DNA of 64,000 bases, taken from the NCBI RefSeq assembly GCF_009936235.1, contig NZ_AP022314.1, positions 1,798,001 to 1,862,000 of the forward strand, given 5' to 3'. The notes below the pieces were generated by a model, which searched no databases, had not been told where the DNA came from, and saw nothing but the letters and a program-made list of their open reading frames with translations. This DNA is from Mycobacterium xenopi. Lineage in GTDB: Bacteria; Actinomycetota; Actinomycetes; Mycobacteriales; Mycobacteriaceae. A program made the position numbers and the translations under genes. Shown piece after piece: positions 24,351-34,409 of this stretch; within the stretch, counting starts at the first letter, position 1; each line of letters opens with the position of its first letter.

Positions 24351-25826
24351 GTGACTGATTCGGTCGACGCCGCCGAGCTGCCGACCGAGCTGGGACCGGT
24401 CGACTATCTGCTACATCGGGGGGAAGCCAACCCGCGGACCCGCTCGGGGATCATGGCTGTCGAAATCCTCGACGCCACGCCGGACTGGGAGCGGTTTCGG
24501 ACGCGGTTCGAAAATGCCTCCCGCCGGGTGCTGCGGCTACGCCAGAAGGTGGTGGTGCCCACGCTGCCGACTGCGGCACCGCGCTGGGTGGTCGATCCCG
24601 ACTTCAATCTCGACTTCCATGTGCGACGCGTGCGCATCCCCGAACCCGGCACAGTGCGGGAAGTGTTGGACTTGGCCGAGATAATTCTGCAGTCGCCGTT
24701 GGACATCGCGCGGCCACTGTGGACGGCGACACTGGTGGAGGGCCTCGCCGACAGCCGAGCCGCCATGCTTTTGCACCTCAGTCACGCGGTCACCGACGGC
24801 GTGGGCGGCGTGGAGATGTTCTCGCAGATCTACGACCTCGAGCGCGACCCACCTGCCGAGCCGCCGCCGCCGCAACCGATTCCCCAGGATTTGTCGGCCA
24901 ATGATTTGATGCGGGAAGGCCTCAACCACCTGCCCGGCACCATTCTCGGCGGGGTTCGCGGCGCGCTGTCGGGCGCGGTCTCGATGCTCGGCCGAGCGGT
25001 GCTCAACCCGCCGTCGGCGGTGGCCGGCGCACTAGAGTACGCGCGTTCGGGTGTGCGGGTGATGAGCCGGGCCGCTGACCCGTCGCCGCTGCTGCGGCGG
25101 CGCAGCCTAGCCAGCCGCACAGAAGCGCTCGACATCAAGTTGTCCGACTTGCACAGGGCGGCAAAGGCCGGTGGCGGATCGATCAACGACGCCTATCTTG
25201 CCGGCCTGTGCGGGGCGTTGGGGCGCTATCACCAAGCACTCGGTGTCCCGATCGCCACACTGCCGATGGCGGTGCCGGTGAACCTGCGCGCCGAGGCCGA
25301 TCCCGCCGGCGGCAACCGGTTCACCGGTGTCAACCTGGCCGCGCCGATCGGCACCGCCGACCCGGTACAGCGCATGCGCAAGATTCGCGCGCAGATAACA
25401 CAGCGCCGAGAAGAGCCGGCGATGGACATCATCGGCTCGATCGCGCCCGTGCTCAGCGTCTTGCCAGCACAACTACTGGAGACGATTACCGAGGCCGTGG
25501 TCGCCTCCGACGTGCAAGCCAGCAATGTTCCTGTCTACCAAGGAGATACCTACATTGCTGGTGCGAAAGTACTGCGGCAGTACGGAATTGGCCCGTTACC
25601 GGGTGTTGCGATGATGGTGGTGTTGGTTTCCCGCGCGGGATTTTGCACGATTACCGTGCGTTACGACAGGGCCGCGGTCAGGCATGAGACATTGTTCGCG
25701 CAGTGCCTGCTCGACGGTTTCGACGAGATCCTGGCGCTGGCCGGCGAACCCGTCCCGCGCGCGGTACCCGCGTCGTTTTCCGTCGAGTCGGCGGATGCAC
25801 CGTCGCGATCGGTGTCGGGCTCATGA
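24351..25826 (+). CDS. WS/DGAT-family acyltransferase (Rv2484c-like)
   Basis: 491 aa, same length as M. tuberculosis Rv2484c. Family of wax ester synthase/diacylglycerol acyltransferases that make storage lipids at the membrane. The catalytic-type motif is SHAVTDGVGG (family HHxxxDG, first His replaced by Ser), and ASNVPVYQGDTYIAGAK is the family C-terminal signature. The GTG at 24351 was chosen for the GGGAGGTGG ribosome site at 24338-24346. The frame is open much further upstream but that part runs across the IS end. First gene of an operon with plsC and plsB2. With a His missing in the HHxxxDG motif, strong DGAT activity is doubtful. Confidence 0.9.
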   Translation: MTDSVDAAELPTELGPVDYLLHRGEANPRTRSGIMAVEILDATPDWERFRTRFENASRRVLRLRQKVVVPTLPTAAPRWVVDPDFNLDFHVRRVRIPEPGTVREVLDLAEIILQSPLDIARPLWTATLVEGLADSRAAMLLHLSHAVTDGVGGVEMFSQIYDLERDPPAEPPPPQPIPQDLSANDLMREGLNHLPGTILGGVRGALSGAVSMLGRAVLNPPSAVAGALEYARSGVRVMSRAADPSPLLRRRSLASRTEALDIKLSDLHRAAKAGGGSINDAYLAGLCGALGRYHQALGVPIATLPMAVPVNLRAEADPAGGNRFTGVNLAAPIGTADPVQRMRKIRAQITQRREEPAMDIIGSIAPVLSVLPAQLLETITEAVVASDVQASNVPVYQGDTYIAGAKVLRQYGIGPLPGVAMMVVLVSRAGFCTITVRYDRAAVRHETLFAQCLLDGFDEILALAGEPVPRAVPASFSVESADAPSRSVSGS

Positions 25827-27469
25827 CATCCGCGGACAAGTCGACTCGTGACCTGCGGCTACCCGGTTCGGTCGCCGAAATCCTCGCCAGCCCACCGGGT
25901 CCCAACATCGGCGCGTTCTTCGACCTGGACGGAACCCTGGTGGCGGGCTTCACCGGTGTCATCCTCACCCAGGAGCAGTTCCGGCGCCGGGAGATGGGCG
26001 TAGGGGAGCTGATCACGATGATCCAGGCCGGGCTCAACCATCGACTCGGCCGCATCGAGTTCGAAGAACTCATCACCAAAGCCGCTTGGGTGCTTCGCGG
26101 ACGCCCACTCAGCGACATGGAGGAGATCGGCGAACGGCTATTCGCCCAGAAGATCGAGTCCCGGATCTATCCGGAAATGCGGGAGCTGGTGCGCGCCCAC
26201 CTTGCGCGCGGTCACACGGTGGTGCTCAGTTCGTCCGCGCTGACGATTCAGGTCGACCCGGTGGCCCGCTTCCTGGGGATCCCCAACACCCTTACCAACA
26301 AGTTCGAGGTCGACGAGAACGGAATCCTCACCGGACGGGTCGTCAAGCCGATCCTGTGGGGGTCGGGCAAGGCTGCGGCGGTCCAAAAGTTCGCCGCCGA
26401 GCACGACATCGACTTAAGCCGAAGTTACTTCTACGCCGACGGCGACGAAGACGTCGCGTTGATGTACCTGGTGGGAAATCCCCGGCCCACCAATCCCGAA
26501 GGCAAGATGGCGGCGGTGGCGCGACGCCGCGGTTGGCCGATCTTGCGGTTCACCAGCCGCGGCAGCGGGGGTCTCGTCGGGCAGCTGCGGACGCTGATCG
26601 GTATCGGGTCGATGGTTCCGGTCGCTTCGGTGGCGTTGGGCCTGGGCTTGCTGACCCGCGACCGGCGCCGCGGCGTGAACTTCTTCACGTCCACCTACTC
26701 GCAACTGCTGCTGGCGGCTAACGGTGTGCACCTCAACGTGATTGGCGCAGAGAATCTGACTGCGCAGCGTCCGGCGGTGTTCATCTTCAACCACCGCAAC
26801 CAAGTTGACCCCGTCATCGTCGCCGCGCTGGTGCGTGACAACTGGACCGCGGTCGGCAAGAAGGAGCTGGAAAGCGACCCGATCATCGGCACCATGGGTA
26901 AATTACTCGACGCCGTCTTCATCGACCGCGACGACCCCACAGCCGCGGTGGAAACACTGCACCAGGTCGAAGAGCGTGCGAAAAACGGGCTCTCGATCGT
27001 CATTGCTCCCGAGGGCACCCGGGTCGACACCACCGAGGTCGGGCCGTTCAAGAAAGGGCCGTTTCGCATCGCGATGGCAGCCGGTATCCCGATCGTGCCG
27101 ATCGTGATCCGCAACGCCGAGATCATCGCCGCCCGCAACTCCACCACGATGAACCCCGGCACGGTAGATGTCGCGGTGTTTCCGCCGATTCCGGTCGATG
27201 ATTGGACGCTCGACACGCTGCCGGATCGCATCGACGAAGTGCGCCAACTGTATCTGAACACGCTGGCCAGCTGGCCGGTCGACGAGCTACCCGAGGTCCC
27301 CCTCTACAACCGCAGCAAAAAGTCGGCGCCGGTCAAAGCCAAGACGGGCAAAGCGGCGGCCAAGACGGCCAAGAAGGCCGCACAATCGACACCATCGAAG
27401 AAGCACGCGGCCAAGCCGGATTATGCGGAGACGCGCGCGCGGACAACTCGGCCGAAAGGACGACCGTGA
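25823..27469 (+). CDS. plsC: PlsC: fused HAD phosphatase and 1-acylglycerol-3-phosphate acyltransferase
   Basis: 548 aa. The N-terminal HAD-like (SerB-type) domain at residues ~25-250 has FFDLDGTLV with both Asp residues and GDEDVALMY. The C-terminal acyltransferase domain at ~300-480 has NHRNQVDP (HxxxxD motif) and APEGTR. Together they match Rv2483c, annotated as bifunctional phosphatase/acyltransferase. Converts lysophosphatidic to phosphatidic acid at the membrane; the HAD substrate is uncertain. The last ~55 residues are a Lys/Ala-rich basic tail (VKAKTGKAAAKTAKKAAQ). ATGA overlap with the upstream gene; GTGA overlap with plsB2. Confidence 0.92.
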   Translation: MTSADKSTRDLRLPGSVAEILASPPGPNIGAFFDLDGTLVAGFTGVILTQEQFRRREMGVGELITMIQAGLNHRLGRIEFEELITKAAWVLRGRPLSDMEEIGERLFAQKIESRIYPEMRELVRAHLARGHTVVLSSSALTIQVDPVARFLGIPNTLTNKFEVDENGILTGRVVKPILWGSGKAAAVQKFAAEHDIDLSRSYFYADGDEDVALMYLVGNPRPTNPEGKMAAVARRRGWPILRFTSRGSGGLVGQLRTLIGIGSMVPVASVALGLGLLTRDRRRGVNFFTSTYSQLLLAANGVHLNVIGAENLTAQRPAVFIFNHRNQVDPVIVAALVRDNWTAVGKKELESDPIIGTMGKLLDAVFIDRDDPTAAVETLHQVEERAKNGLSIVIAPEGTRVDTTEVGPFKKGPFRIAMAAGIPIVPIVIRNAEIIAARNSTTMNPGTVDVAVFPPIPVDDWTLDTLPDRIDEVRQLYLNTLASWPVDELPEVPLYNRSKKSAPVKAKTGKAAAKTAKKAAQSTPSKKHAAKPDYAETRARTTRPKGRP

Positions 27470-29823
27470 CGACATCGGCTGCCGACACGGGCACATTCAG
27501 TACGACCGACGACACGTTGGTGTTGGCGTCGGTATCGTCATCGGTCGAGGCCGAGCTGCTTAACGACTGGCTAGACCGCCAGCGCCAGCGTCATCCCGAG
27601 ACCAAGATCGACGTGCTGCGGCTGCCGCCGCGCAACGCGCCGCCGGGCGCTCTGGCCCAGCTCGTCGAGCAGCTCGAGGCCGATGAGGACCGATCGATCG
27701 TGCCGGTGCGGGTGTTCTGGCTGCCGCCCGCCGAGGGTGGCCCGCTGGGTAGGGTGGTTGGGCTGCTGCCCGGTTGGGATCCGTACCATCCCAGTGAACG
27801 CCAGCAACGGCGTATCCTGCGCAGCGATCCCCGCCGCGCGCGGGTAGTGGCCGGCGAGTCGGCCAAGGTGTCAGAACTACGCCAACAATGGCGCGACACC
27901 ACCGTCGGTGACAATCCGCGTGACTTCGCCCATTTCGTCACCCGTCGCGCCATCCTGGCGATGGAACGCGTCGCCTACCGGCTGCTCGGCCCGGAGTACA
28001 AGTCGCCGCGGCTGGTGAAACCAGAAATGTTGGCGTCGGCCCGTTTTCGGGCCGGTTTGGAGAAGATTCCCGGTGCCACCGTGGAAGAGGCCGGCAAGAT
28101 CCTCGACGAGATGGCCACCGGGTGGAGCCGGGTGTCGGTCGATGTTGCCGTCGGGCTGAGCAGGCTGCTGATTCGCGGGTTCGACCCCCAAATCGACTAC
28201 GACCAGTATCAAGTCGCGGCGATGCGCGCAGCACTTCAGACGCACCCCGCCGTGCTGCTGTGGTCACACCGGTCGAACCTGGACAGCGCGGTGCTGACGG
28301 TGGCGCTGCAGGAAAACGGGTTGCCCAGGGCTCATGTGTTCGGCGGAATCAACATGGCGTTCGGCGTGATGGGCCCGCTGCTGCGCCGTTCCGGCGTCAT
28401 CTTCATCCGGCGCAACATCGGCGACGACAGGCTGTACAAGTACGTACTCAAGGAATACGTCGGCTACCTCGTCGAAAAGCGGTTCAACTTGAGCTGGTCC
28501 ATCGAGGGCACCAGGTCGCGAACCGGAAAGATGTTGCCGCCCAAAATGGGCCTGATGAGCTATGTGGCCGACGCCTATCTGGAAGGGCGCAGCGAAGACA
28601 TATTGCTGCAGCCGATCTCGATCAGCTTCGACCAGCTGCATGAGATCGCCGAGTATGCCGCCTACGCGCGCGGCGCGGAGAAGCGCCCGGAGGGAATGGG
28701 CTGGCTGTACAACTACATCAAGGCCCAGGGCGAGCGCAACTACGGCAAGATCTACGTCCGCTTCCCCGAAGCGGTCTCGATGCGCGAGTACCTCGGACCG
28801 CCCAACGGACCGATAGCGCAGGATCAAGCTGCCAAACGACTTGCGCTGCAAAAGATGTCATTCGAAGTAGCGTGGCGCATTCTGCGGGCGACGCCGGTCA
28901 ACGCCACTGGGCTGGTGTCCGCGCTGTTGCTCGCCACCCACGGGGTGGCGTTGACGCTTGGCCAGCTGCATCGCACCCTGCAGGAATCCCTGGACTACCT
29001 GGAGCGCAAACACACACCCCTGTCGACCAGCTCGCTGCGGTTGCGGACCCCCGAAGGTGTGCGCGCGGCAGTGGACGCGCTGTCCAACGGACACCCGGTC
29101 ACCCGCGTGGACGGTGGACGCGAACCCGTGTGGCGCATCGCACCCGAGCATGAGCACGCGGCGGCGTTCTACCGCAACTCGGTGATCCACGCATTCCTGG
29201 AAACCTCGATCGTCGAACTCGCGCTGGCCCACGTCAGGCATGCCGACGGCGACCGGGTAGCGGCGTTCTGGTCGCAAGCGATGCGGTTGCGTGATCTGCT
29301 GAAGTTCGACTTCTACTTCGCGGATTCAGCCACCTTCCGCGGCAACATTGCCGAAGAGATGGCGTGGCACCAGGATTGGGAAGCCCACGTCGCGGCCGGC
29401 GGCGACGAGATCGACGCGATTTTGTATGCCAAACGACCGCTGATATCTGATGCGATGCTGCGGTTGTTCTTCGAGGCCTACGAGATTGTCGCCGATGTAT
29501 TGCGCGATGCGCCAGCGGATATCGGTGCCAAGGAGTTGACGCAACTGGCTCTTGGCGTGGGGCGCCAATACGTGGCCCAGGGACGAGTCCGCAGCAGCGA
29601 GCCGGTGTCCACGCTGTTGTTTGCGACCGCACGCCAAGTCGCCGCCGACCAACACCTGCTCGAACCCGGGCCGGATTTAGCCGAACGCCGCACTGCGTTC
29701 CGGCAGGAGCTGCGCGATATCCTGCGTGATTTCAACCATGTCGAGCAGATCGCCCGCAGTCGCTTCATCGCTCGCGAAATCGAGGCCCGTCAGGCGCGCC
29801 AAGTCGATAGCCAAGCTCGCTAA
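27466..29823 (+). CDS. plsB2: Glycerol-3-phosphate acyltransferase PlsB2
   Basis: 785 aa, first acylation step of phospholipid and triacylglycerol synthesis on the inner face of the membrane. The acyltransferase core at ~260-420 has WSHRSNLDSAVL (HxxxxD), IFIRRNIGDD and SIEGTRSRTGKMLPPK (glycerol-3-phosphate binding). The GTG at 27466 overlaps the plsC stop by 4 nt and gives the expected size (M. tuberculosis PlsB2, 789 aa). Together with plsC it supplies phosphatidic acid that the upstream acyltransferase could draw on. Confidence 0.94.
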   Translation: MTTSAADTGTFSTTDDTLVLASVSSSVEAELLNDWLDRQRQRHPETKIDVLRLPPRNAPPGALAQLVEQLEADEDRSIVPVRVFWLPPAEGGPLGRVVGLLPGWDPYHPSERQQRRILRSDPRRARVVAGESAKVSELRQQWRDTTVGDNPRDFAHFVTRRAILAMERVAYRLLGPEYKSPRLVKPEMLASARFRAGLEKIPGATVEEAGKILDEMATGWSRVSVDVAVGLSRLLIRGFDPQIDYDQYQVAAMRAALQTHPAVLLWSHRSNLDSAVLTVALQENGLPRAHVFGGINMAFGVMGPLLRRSGVIFIRRNIGDDRLYKYVLKEYVGYLVEKRFNLSWSIEGTRSRTGKMLPPKMGLMSYVADAYLEGRSEDILLQPISISFDQLHEIAEYAAYARGAEKRPEGMGWLYNYIKAQGERNYGKIYVRFPEAVSMREYLGPPNGPIAQDQAAKRLALQKMSFEVAWRILRATPVNATGLVSALLLATHGVALTLGQLHRTLQESLDYLERKHTPLSTSSLRLRTPEGVRAAVDALSNGHPVTRVDGGREPVWRIAPEHEHAAAFYRNSVIHAFLETSIVELALAHVRHADGDRVAAFWSQAMRLRDLLKFDFYFADSATFRGNIAEEMAWHQDWEAHVAAGGDEIDAILYAKRPLISDAMLRLFFEAYEIVADVLRDAPADIGAKELTQLALGVGRQYVAQGRVRSSEPVSTLLFATARQVAADQHLLEPGPDLAERRTAFRQELRDILRDFNHVEQIARSRFIAREIEARQARQVDSQAR

Positions 29824-29855
29824 CAGGCATTTCGCTAGCGCCATAGGCTGTATCC

Positions 29856-31868
29856 ATGACCGACGTGCCGGCCACGGGTCGGCGGCGCGCGGTGCCGTGG
29901 CTGCTGCTAAGCGGGGTTGCGGCGCTGGCCGGATGCACCGCCGCCGGAATCGCGGCGTTGTCGCTGGCGGATGCGCTGACCGCAACCGGGTTACCGGATC
30001 CGGGCCCGTCGACCACGCTGGGGTTGCCGGTCGTGCGGGCCATCGGGGAGGTCGCGGCGGCGCTGGCGGTCGGAGCGTTCATGTTCGCGGCGTTCTTCGT
30101 GCCTCCGCAACCCAACGGTGTGCTCGACGCTCCCGGATACCGTGCGCTTCGCCTCGGCACGGTCGGCTCGGCGGTATGGGCGGTGTGTGCGGCGTTGCTG
30201 GTGCCGTTGACAATTTCCGATGTCTCGGGTCAACCCGTCGCGGCGCATCTCAACCCCGCGAAGCTGTGGTCGTTGGCGAGTCTGGTCAACACCGCGTCCG
30301 CGTGGCGCTGGACCGCACTGCTGGCGGCTGCGGTGATGCTGACGAGTCTGGCAGTGCTGCGCTGGTCGTGGACGCCGCTGCTGCTGGGCGGTTCGTTGGT
30401 GACGTTGATTCCGCTCGGCCTGACCGGTCACTCATCAGCGGGCGGCTCGCATGACCTGGCCACCAACAGTCTGTTGATCCACCTCGTCGCGGGCAGTCTG
30501 TGGGCCGGCGGCCTGCTGGCGCTGCTAGTTCACGCCATCCGCAGGGGCGAGCACACCGATGTCGCGGCGCGGCGGTTCTCTGCCGTGGCATTGTGGTGTT
30601 TCGTCGCAATGGCGCTCAGCGGCGTGGTCAACGCCCTGGTGCGGGTCCTGCCTTCTGATGTGCTGAGCACCGCATACGGCCGGTTGGTGATCGCCAAGGT
30701 CGTCGCGCTGTGCGCGCTCGGTGTGGCCGGCTGGCGGCAGCGACGCACGGGAGTTGCTGCGCTGCAGGCAGATCCGAGTTCGCGGCGCGCATTGCTGCGG
30801 TTGGCGCTGTTCGAGGCCGCGGTGTTCGGCGTGACATTCGGTGTTGCCGTGGGGCTGGGCCGCACCCCGCCGCCGCCACCGCCGATCGTCAATCCGTCGA
30901 TCCCGGACGTGAAGATCGGCTACGACTTCGCCGGGCCGCCCACCGTCGCGCGGGTGCTGTTCGATTGGCGCTTCGACCTGGTCTTCGGCACGTCGGCGCT
31001 GGTGTTGGCGGGACTGTACCTGGCCGCGGTGTCGCGGTTACGTCGCCGCGGCGACCACTGGCCACGCGGCCGCAGTTCGGCGTGGCTGCTGGGCTGCGTG
31101 GTAATGCTGTTCGCGACCTCGTCGGGGGTCGGCCGCTACATGCCGGCCATGTTCAGCATGCACATGGCCGCCCACATGCTGTTGTCCATGCTGGCACCGA
31201 TCCTGCTGGTCCTGGGCGCCCCGGTCACCCTTGCACTGCGCGCGCTGCCCCCCGCCGGGCGCGACGAGCCACCGGGCCTGCGCGAGTGGCTGCTGGCCGC
31301 GCTGCACAGCCGGCTGTCGCGGTTGGTGACCAACCCGGTGGTCGCGACGGTGGTGTTCGTGTCGGGTTTCTACGGGCTGTACTTCGGCGGCATATTCGAC
31401 GCCGCGGCCGGCAGCCATTTCGGCCATCTGGTGATGAACGCGCATTTTCTGCTCAGCGGCTACCTCTTCTACTGGGTGGTGATCGGCGTCGACCCCACGC
31501 CGCGGCCGATCCCTGCGCTGGCCAAGGTGGCGGTGATGTTCGCGTCTTTGCCGCTGCACGCATTCTTCGGTGTGGTGCTGATGAGCACGCGAAGTGTCCT
31601 CGGTGAAACGTTCTATCGCTCACTGCATTTGGGTTGGCATGCCGACCTGCTCGGCGATCAGCGACTAGGCGGGGCGATCGCCTGGGGAGCTGGGGAGATA
31701 CCGCTGGTGATTGTGATGATCGCGTTGCTTGTCCAATGGACGCGCAGCGACCAGCGGACCGCCCAGCGGTTGGACCGCGCTGCCGACCGTGACGACGACG
31801 CGGAGCTGGCCGCCTATAACGCGATGCTGGCGGAGCTGGCTCGCCGCGACGCGTCGCGGCAGCGTTAG
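29856..31868 (+). CDS. CopD-CtaG fusion membrane protein (cytochrome oxidase assembly/copper)
   Basis: 670-aa polytopic membrane protein. The N-terminal half (to ~residue 340) has eight or so hydrophobic segments and resembles copper resistance protein D (HSSAGGSHDLATNSLLIHLV). The C-terminal half (~370-640) resembles caa3-type oxidase assembly factor CtaG with MFSMHMAAHMLLSM, whose Met/His residues could bind copper. Similar to M. tuberculosis Rv0102 but located elsewhere there. It probably delivers copper for aa3 oxidase assembly (inference). ATG at 29856, 32 bp after plsB2. Confidence 0.85.
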   Translation: MTDVPATGRRRAVPWLLLSGVAALAGCTAAGIAALSLADALTATGLPDPGPSTTLGLPVVRAIGEVAAALAVGAFMFAAFFVPPQPNGVLDAPGYRALRLGTVGSAVWAVCAALLVPLTISDVSGQPVAAHLNPAKLWSLASLVNTASAWRWTALLAAAVMLTSLAVLRWSWTPLLLGGSLVTLIPLGLTGHSSAGGSHDLATNSLLIHLVAGSLWAGGLLALLVHAIRRGEHTDVAARRFSAVALWCFVAMALSGVVNALVRVLPSDVLSTAYGRLVIAKVVALCALGVAGWRQRRTGVAALQADPSSRRALLRLALFEAAVFGVTFGVAVGLGRTPPPPPPIVNPSIPDVKIGYDFAGPPTVARVLFDWRFDLVFGTSALVLAGLYLAAVSRLRRRGDHWPRGRSSAWLLGCVVMLFATSSGVGRYMPAMFSMHMAAHMLLSMLAPILLVLGAPVTLALRALPPAGRDEPPGLREWLLAALHSRLSRLVTNPVVATVVFVSGFYGLYFGGIFDAAAGSHFGHLVMNAHFLLSGYLFYWVVIGVDPTPRPIPALAKVAVMFASLPLHAFFGVVLMSTRSVLGETFYRSLHLGWHADLLGDQRLGGAIAWGAGEIPLVIVMIALLVQWTRSDQRTAQRLDRAADRDDDAELAAYNAMLAELARRDASRQR

Positions 31869-32109
31869 CGCTTCCCCGGCGAAACCAGTTCGGTCTGGCC
31901 TTCGCGCTGTCCAGAGCAGTCCTCTCAGCCGAGGCGCCGAGGCCGTCGGCGGTTTAACGGGCTGGTTATCCCCAGACGCCGTTTCTTCCACAAATGCGGC
32001 CCCTCCGGCGACCGCGTGCGCTGGATTGTCGGGCGTTGCGGGCTCAATGGGAGCCGCACCGGCGGGCTCGTCACCGAAGGCTCCGCCGAAACCGGGAAAG
32101 GAATGAGCA

Positions 32110-32565
32110 ATGTTCGAAACGCCGTTGACCGTGGTCGGAAACATCGTTAACGACCCGATACGCCGGGAGGTGGGCAACCAGGAGGTAATGAAATTCCGGG
32201 TGGCGAGCAACTCGCGCCGCCGCGGCGCCGACGGCGCATGGGAAGCCGGCAACTCGCTGTTCGTCACCGTCAACTGTTGGGGCAAGCTGGTCTCCGGCGT
32301 GGGCGCATCACTGCGCAAGGGCTCGGCAGTGATCGTGGTGGGGCACGTCTACACCAGCGACTACGAGGACCGCGACGGCAATCGGCGCTCGGCGGTGGAA
32401 ATGCGCGCCACCGCTGTCGGCCCCGACCTTTCCCGCTGCATCGCGCGGGTGGAGAAGACGGTTGCCGCCGACACGGACGCAACACCGCGGGCCGAAGTCG
32501 AGGCCGTCGACGCAGATCAGGCCGACGACGGCGACGACGCGGCGGGGCTGCCATTGACGGCTTAG
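32110..32565 (+). CDS. Second single-stranded DNA-binding protein (SsbB type)
   Basis: 151-aa OB-fold protein (MFETPLTVVGNIVNDPIRRE, then VNCWGKL and GHVYTSDYEDRDGNRRS). It is shorter than the main mycobacterial SSB and, instead of the DDDIPF-type tip that recruits repair proteins, ends DDAAGLPLTA. This fits the accessory SSB, Rv2478c in M. tuberculosis. ATG at 32110 with AAAGGAATGAG upstream. The 241 bp before it (31869-32109) hold no other gene that I can support. Confidence 0.92.
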   Translation: MFETPLTVVGNIVNDPIRREVGNQEVMKFRVASNSRRRGADGAWEAGNSLFVTVNCWGKLVSGVGASLRKGSAVIVVGHVYTSDYEDRDGNRRSAVEMRATAVGPDLSRCIARVEKTVAADTDATPRAEVEAVDADQADDGDDAAGLPLTA

Positions 32566-32683
32566 CGATCGCACCGGCGGAGCTGGTCGCAGCGGGTCAC
32601 CACGAGATAACCGAGTGGTGCCGGGCGTTGCCTACGATGGGCGGCGGGCAACCTCCCCAAGACCGGAAAGGCAACACTGCTGC

Positions 32684-34360
32684 ATGGCTGAATTCATCTA
32701 CACGATGAGGAAGGTCCGCAAGGCGCACGGCGACAAGGTGATCCTGGACGACGTCACGCTGAACTTCCTGCCGGGAGCCAAGATCGGTGTCGTCGGACCC
32801 AATGGCGCGGGCAAGTCGAGCGTCTTGCGGATCATGGCCGGCCTGGACAAGCCGAACAATGGCGACGCCTTCCTGGCCGCGGGTGCCACGGTGGGCATCT
32901 TGCAGCAGGAGCCGCCGCTCAACGAGGAGAAGACCGTACGCGGCAACGTCGAGGAAGGCTTGGGTGACCTCAAGGTCAAACTCGACCGCTTCAACGAGGT
33001 CGCTGAGCTGATGGCCAGCGACTACTCCGACGAGCTGATGGAGGAGATGGGCAGGCTGCAAGAGGAGCTCGATCACGCCGACGCCTGGGACATCGACTCG
33101 CAACTCGAGCAGGCGATGGACGCGCTGCGCTGTCCGCCGCCTGACGAACCGGTCACCTACCTATCCGGCGGCGAGCGCCGCCGGGTGGCGTTGTGCAAGC
33201 TGCTGCTGAGCAAACCCGACTTGTTGCTGCTCGACGAGCCGACCAACCATCTCGACGCCGAAAGTGTGCAGTGGCTCGAACAGCACCTGGCTGCCTACCA
33301 CGGCACAATCTTGGCCGTTACCCATGACCGTTACTTCCTCGACAACGTTGCCGAGTGGATCCTGGAGCTCGACCGTGGTCGCGCCTACCCGTATGAGGGC
33401 AACTACTCCACCTACCTGGAGAAAAAGGCCGAGCGGCTCGCGGTGCAGGGCCGCAAGGACGCCAAGCTGCAAAAACGGCTGCAAGAAGAGTTGGCTTGGG
33501 TCCGGTCCGGGGCCAAGGCCCGACAGGCCAAGAGCAAGGCCCGCTTGCAGCGCTACGAAGAGATGGCCGCCGAAGCGGAAAAAACCCGCAAGCTCGACTT
33601 CGAAGAGATTCAGATCCCGGCCGGGCCGCGGTTGGGCACACTGGTCGTCGAGGTCGACCACCTCGACAAGGGCTACCAGGGACGCACCCTGATCAAGGAC
33701 CTGTCATTCAGCCTGCCGCGCAACGGCATCGTCGGTGTCATCGGCCCGAACGGGGTCGGTAAAACTACGCTGTTCAAGATGATCGTCGGGCTTGAGCAGC
33801 CCGACAGCGGCACCGTCAAGGTCGGCGAGAGCGTCAAAATCAGCTATGTCGACCAGGACCGGGCCGGCATCGACCCCAACAAGACGGTGTGGGAGGTGGT
33901 CTCCGACGGGCTTGACCACCTCGAAGTGGGTCACAACGAAATGCCTTCGCGCGCTTACGTTTCGGCGTTCGGATTCAAGGGCCCGGATCAACAGAAACCG
34001 GCCGGTGTGCTCTCCGGTGGTGAACGCAACAGGCTGAACCTGGCGCTGACCCTCAAGCAGGGCGGCAACTTGATCCTGCTCGACGAGCCGACCAACGACC
34101 TCGACGTCGAGACTCTGGGTTCGCTGGAAAATGCCCTGGTGAACTTTCCTGGCTGCGCCGTGGTCATCTCCCACGATCGCTGGTTCCTCGACCGCACCTG
34201 CACGCACATCCTGGCCTGGGAAGGCGACGCCGACAACGAGGCGAAATGGTTCTGGTTCGAGGGCAACTTCGGTGCCTACGAGGAAAACAAAATCGAACGG
34301 CTCGGCATCGAGGCCGCCCGACCGCACAGAGTCACCCACCGGCGGCTGACCCGCGACTAA
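32684..34360 (+). CDS. ettA: ABC-F translational throttle EttA
   Basis: 558-aa soluble ABC-F ATPase that binds the ribosomal E site. First nucleotide-binding domain: GPNGAGKSS, signature YLSGGERRRVALC, Walker B LLLLDEPTNHLD. A charged helical linker follows (KDAKLQKRLQEELAWVRSG). Second domain: GPNGVGKTT, LSGGERNRLNLA, LLDEPTNDLD. No membrane segments. ATG at 32684 with GGAAAGG at 32665-32671; length equals Rv2477c (558 aa). Confidence 0.95.
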   Translation: MAEFIYTMRKVRKAHGDKVILDDVTLNFLPGAKIGVVGPNGAGKSSVLRIMAGLDKPNNGDAFLAAGATVGILQQEPPLNEEKTVRGNVEEGLGDLKVKLDRFNEVAELMASDYSDELMEEMGRLQEELDHADAWDIDSQLEQAMDALRCPPPDEPVTYLSGGERRRVALCKLLLSKPDLLLLDEPTNHLDAESVQWLEQHLAAYHGTILAVTHDRYFLDNVAEWILELDRGRAYPYEGNYSTYLEKKAERLAVQGRKDAKLQKRLQEELAWVRSGAKARQAKSKARLQRYEEMAAEAEKTRKLDFEEIQIPAGPRLGTLVVEVDHLDKGYQGRTLIKDLSFSLPRNGIVGVIGPNGVGKTTLFKMIVGLEQPDSGTVKVGESVKISYVDQDRAGIDPNKTVWEVVSDGLDHLEVGHNEMPSRAYVSAFGFKGPDQQKPAGVLSGGERNRLNLALTLKQGGNLILLDEPTNDLDVETLGSLENALVNFPGCAVVISHDRWFLDRTCTHILAWEGDADNEAKWFWFEGNFGAYEENKIERLGIEAARPHRVTHRRLTRD

Positions 34361-34409
34361 TGTCGGCTGCATCAGCGCTGGCATGGGTGCTGAGGCAGGA
34401 GCAGTCGGC

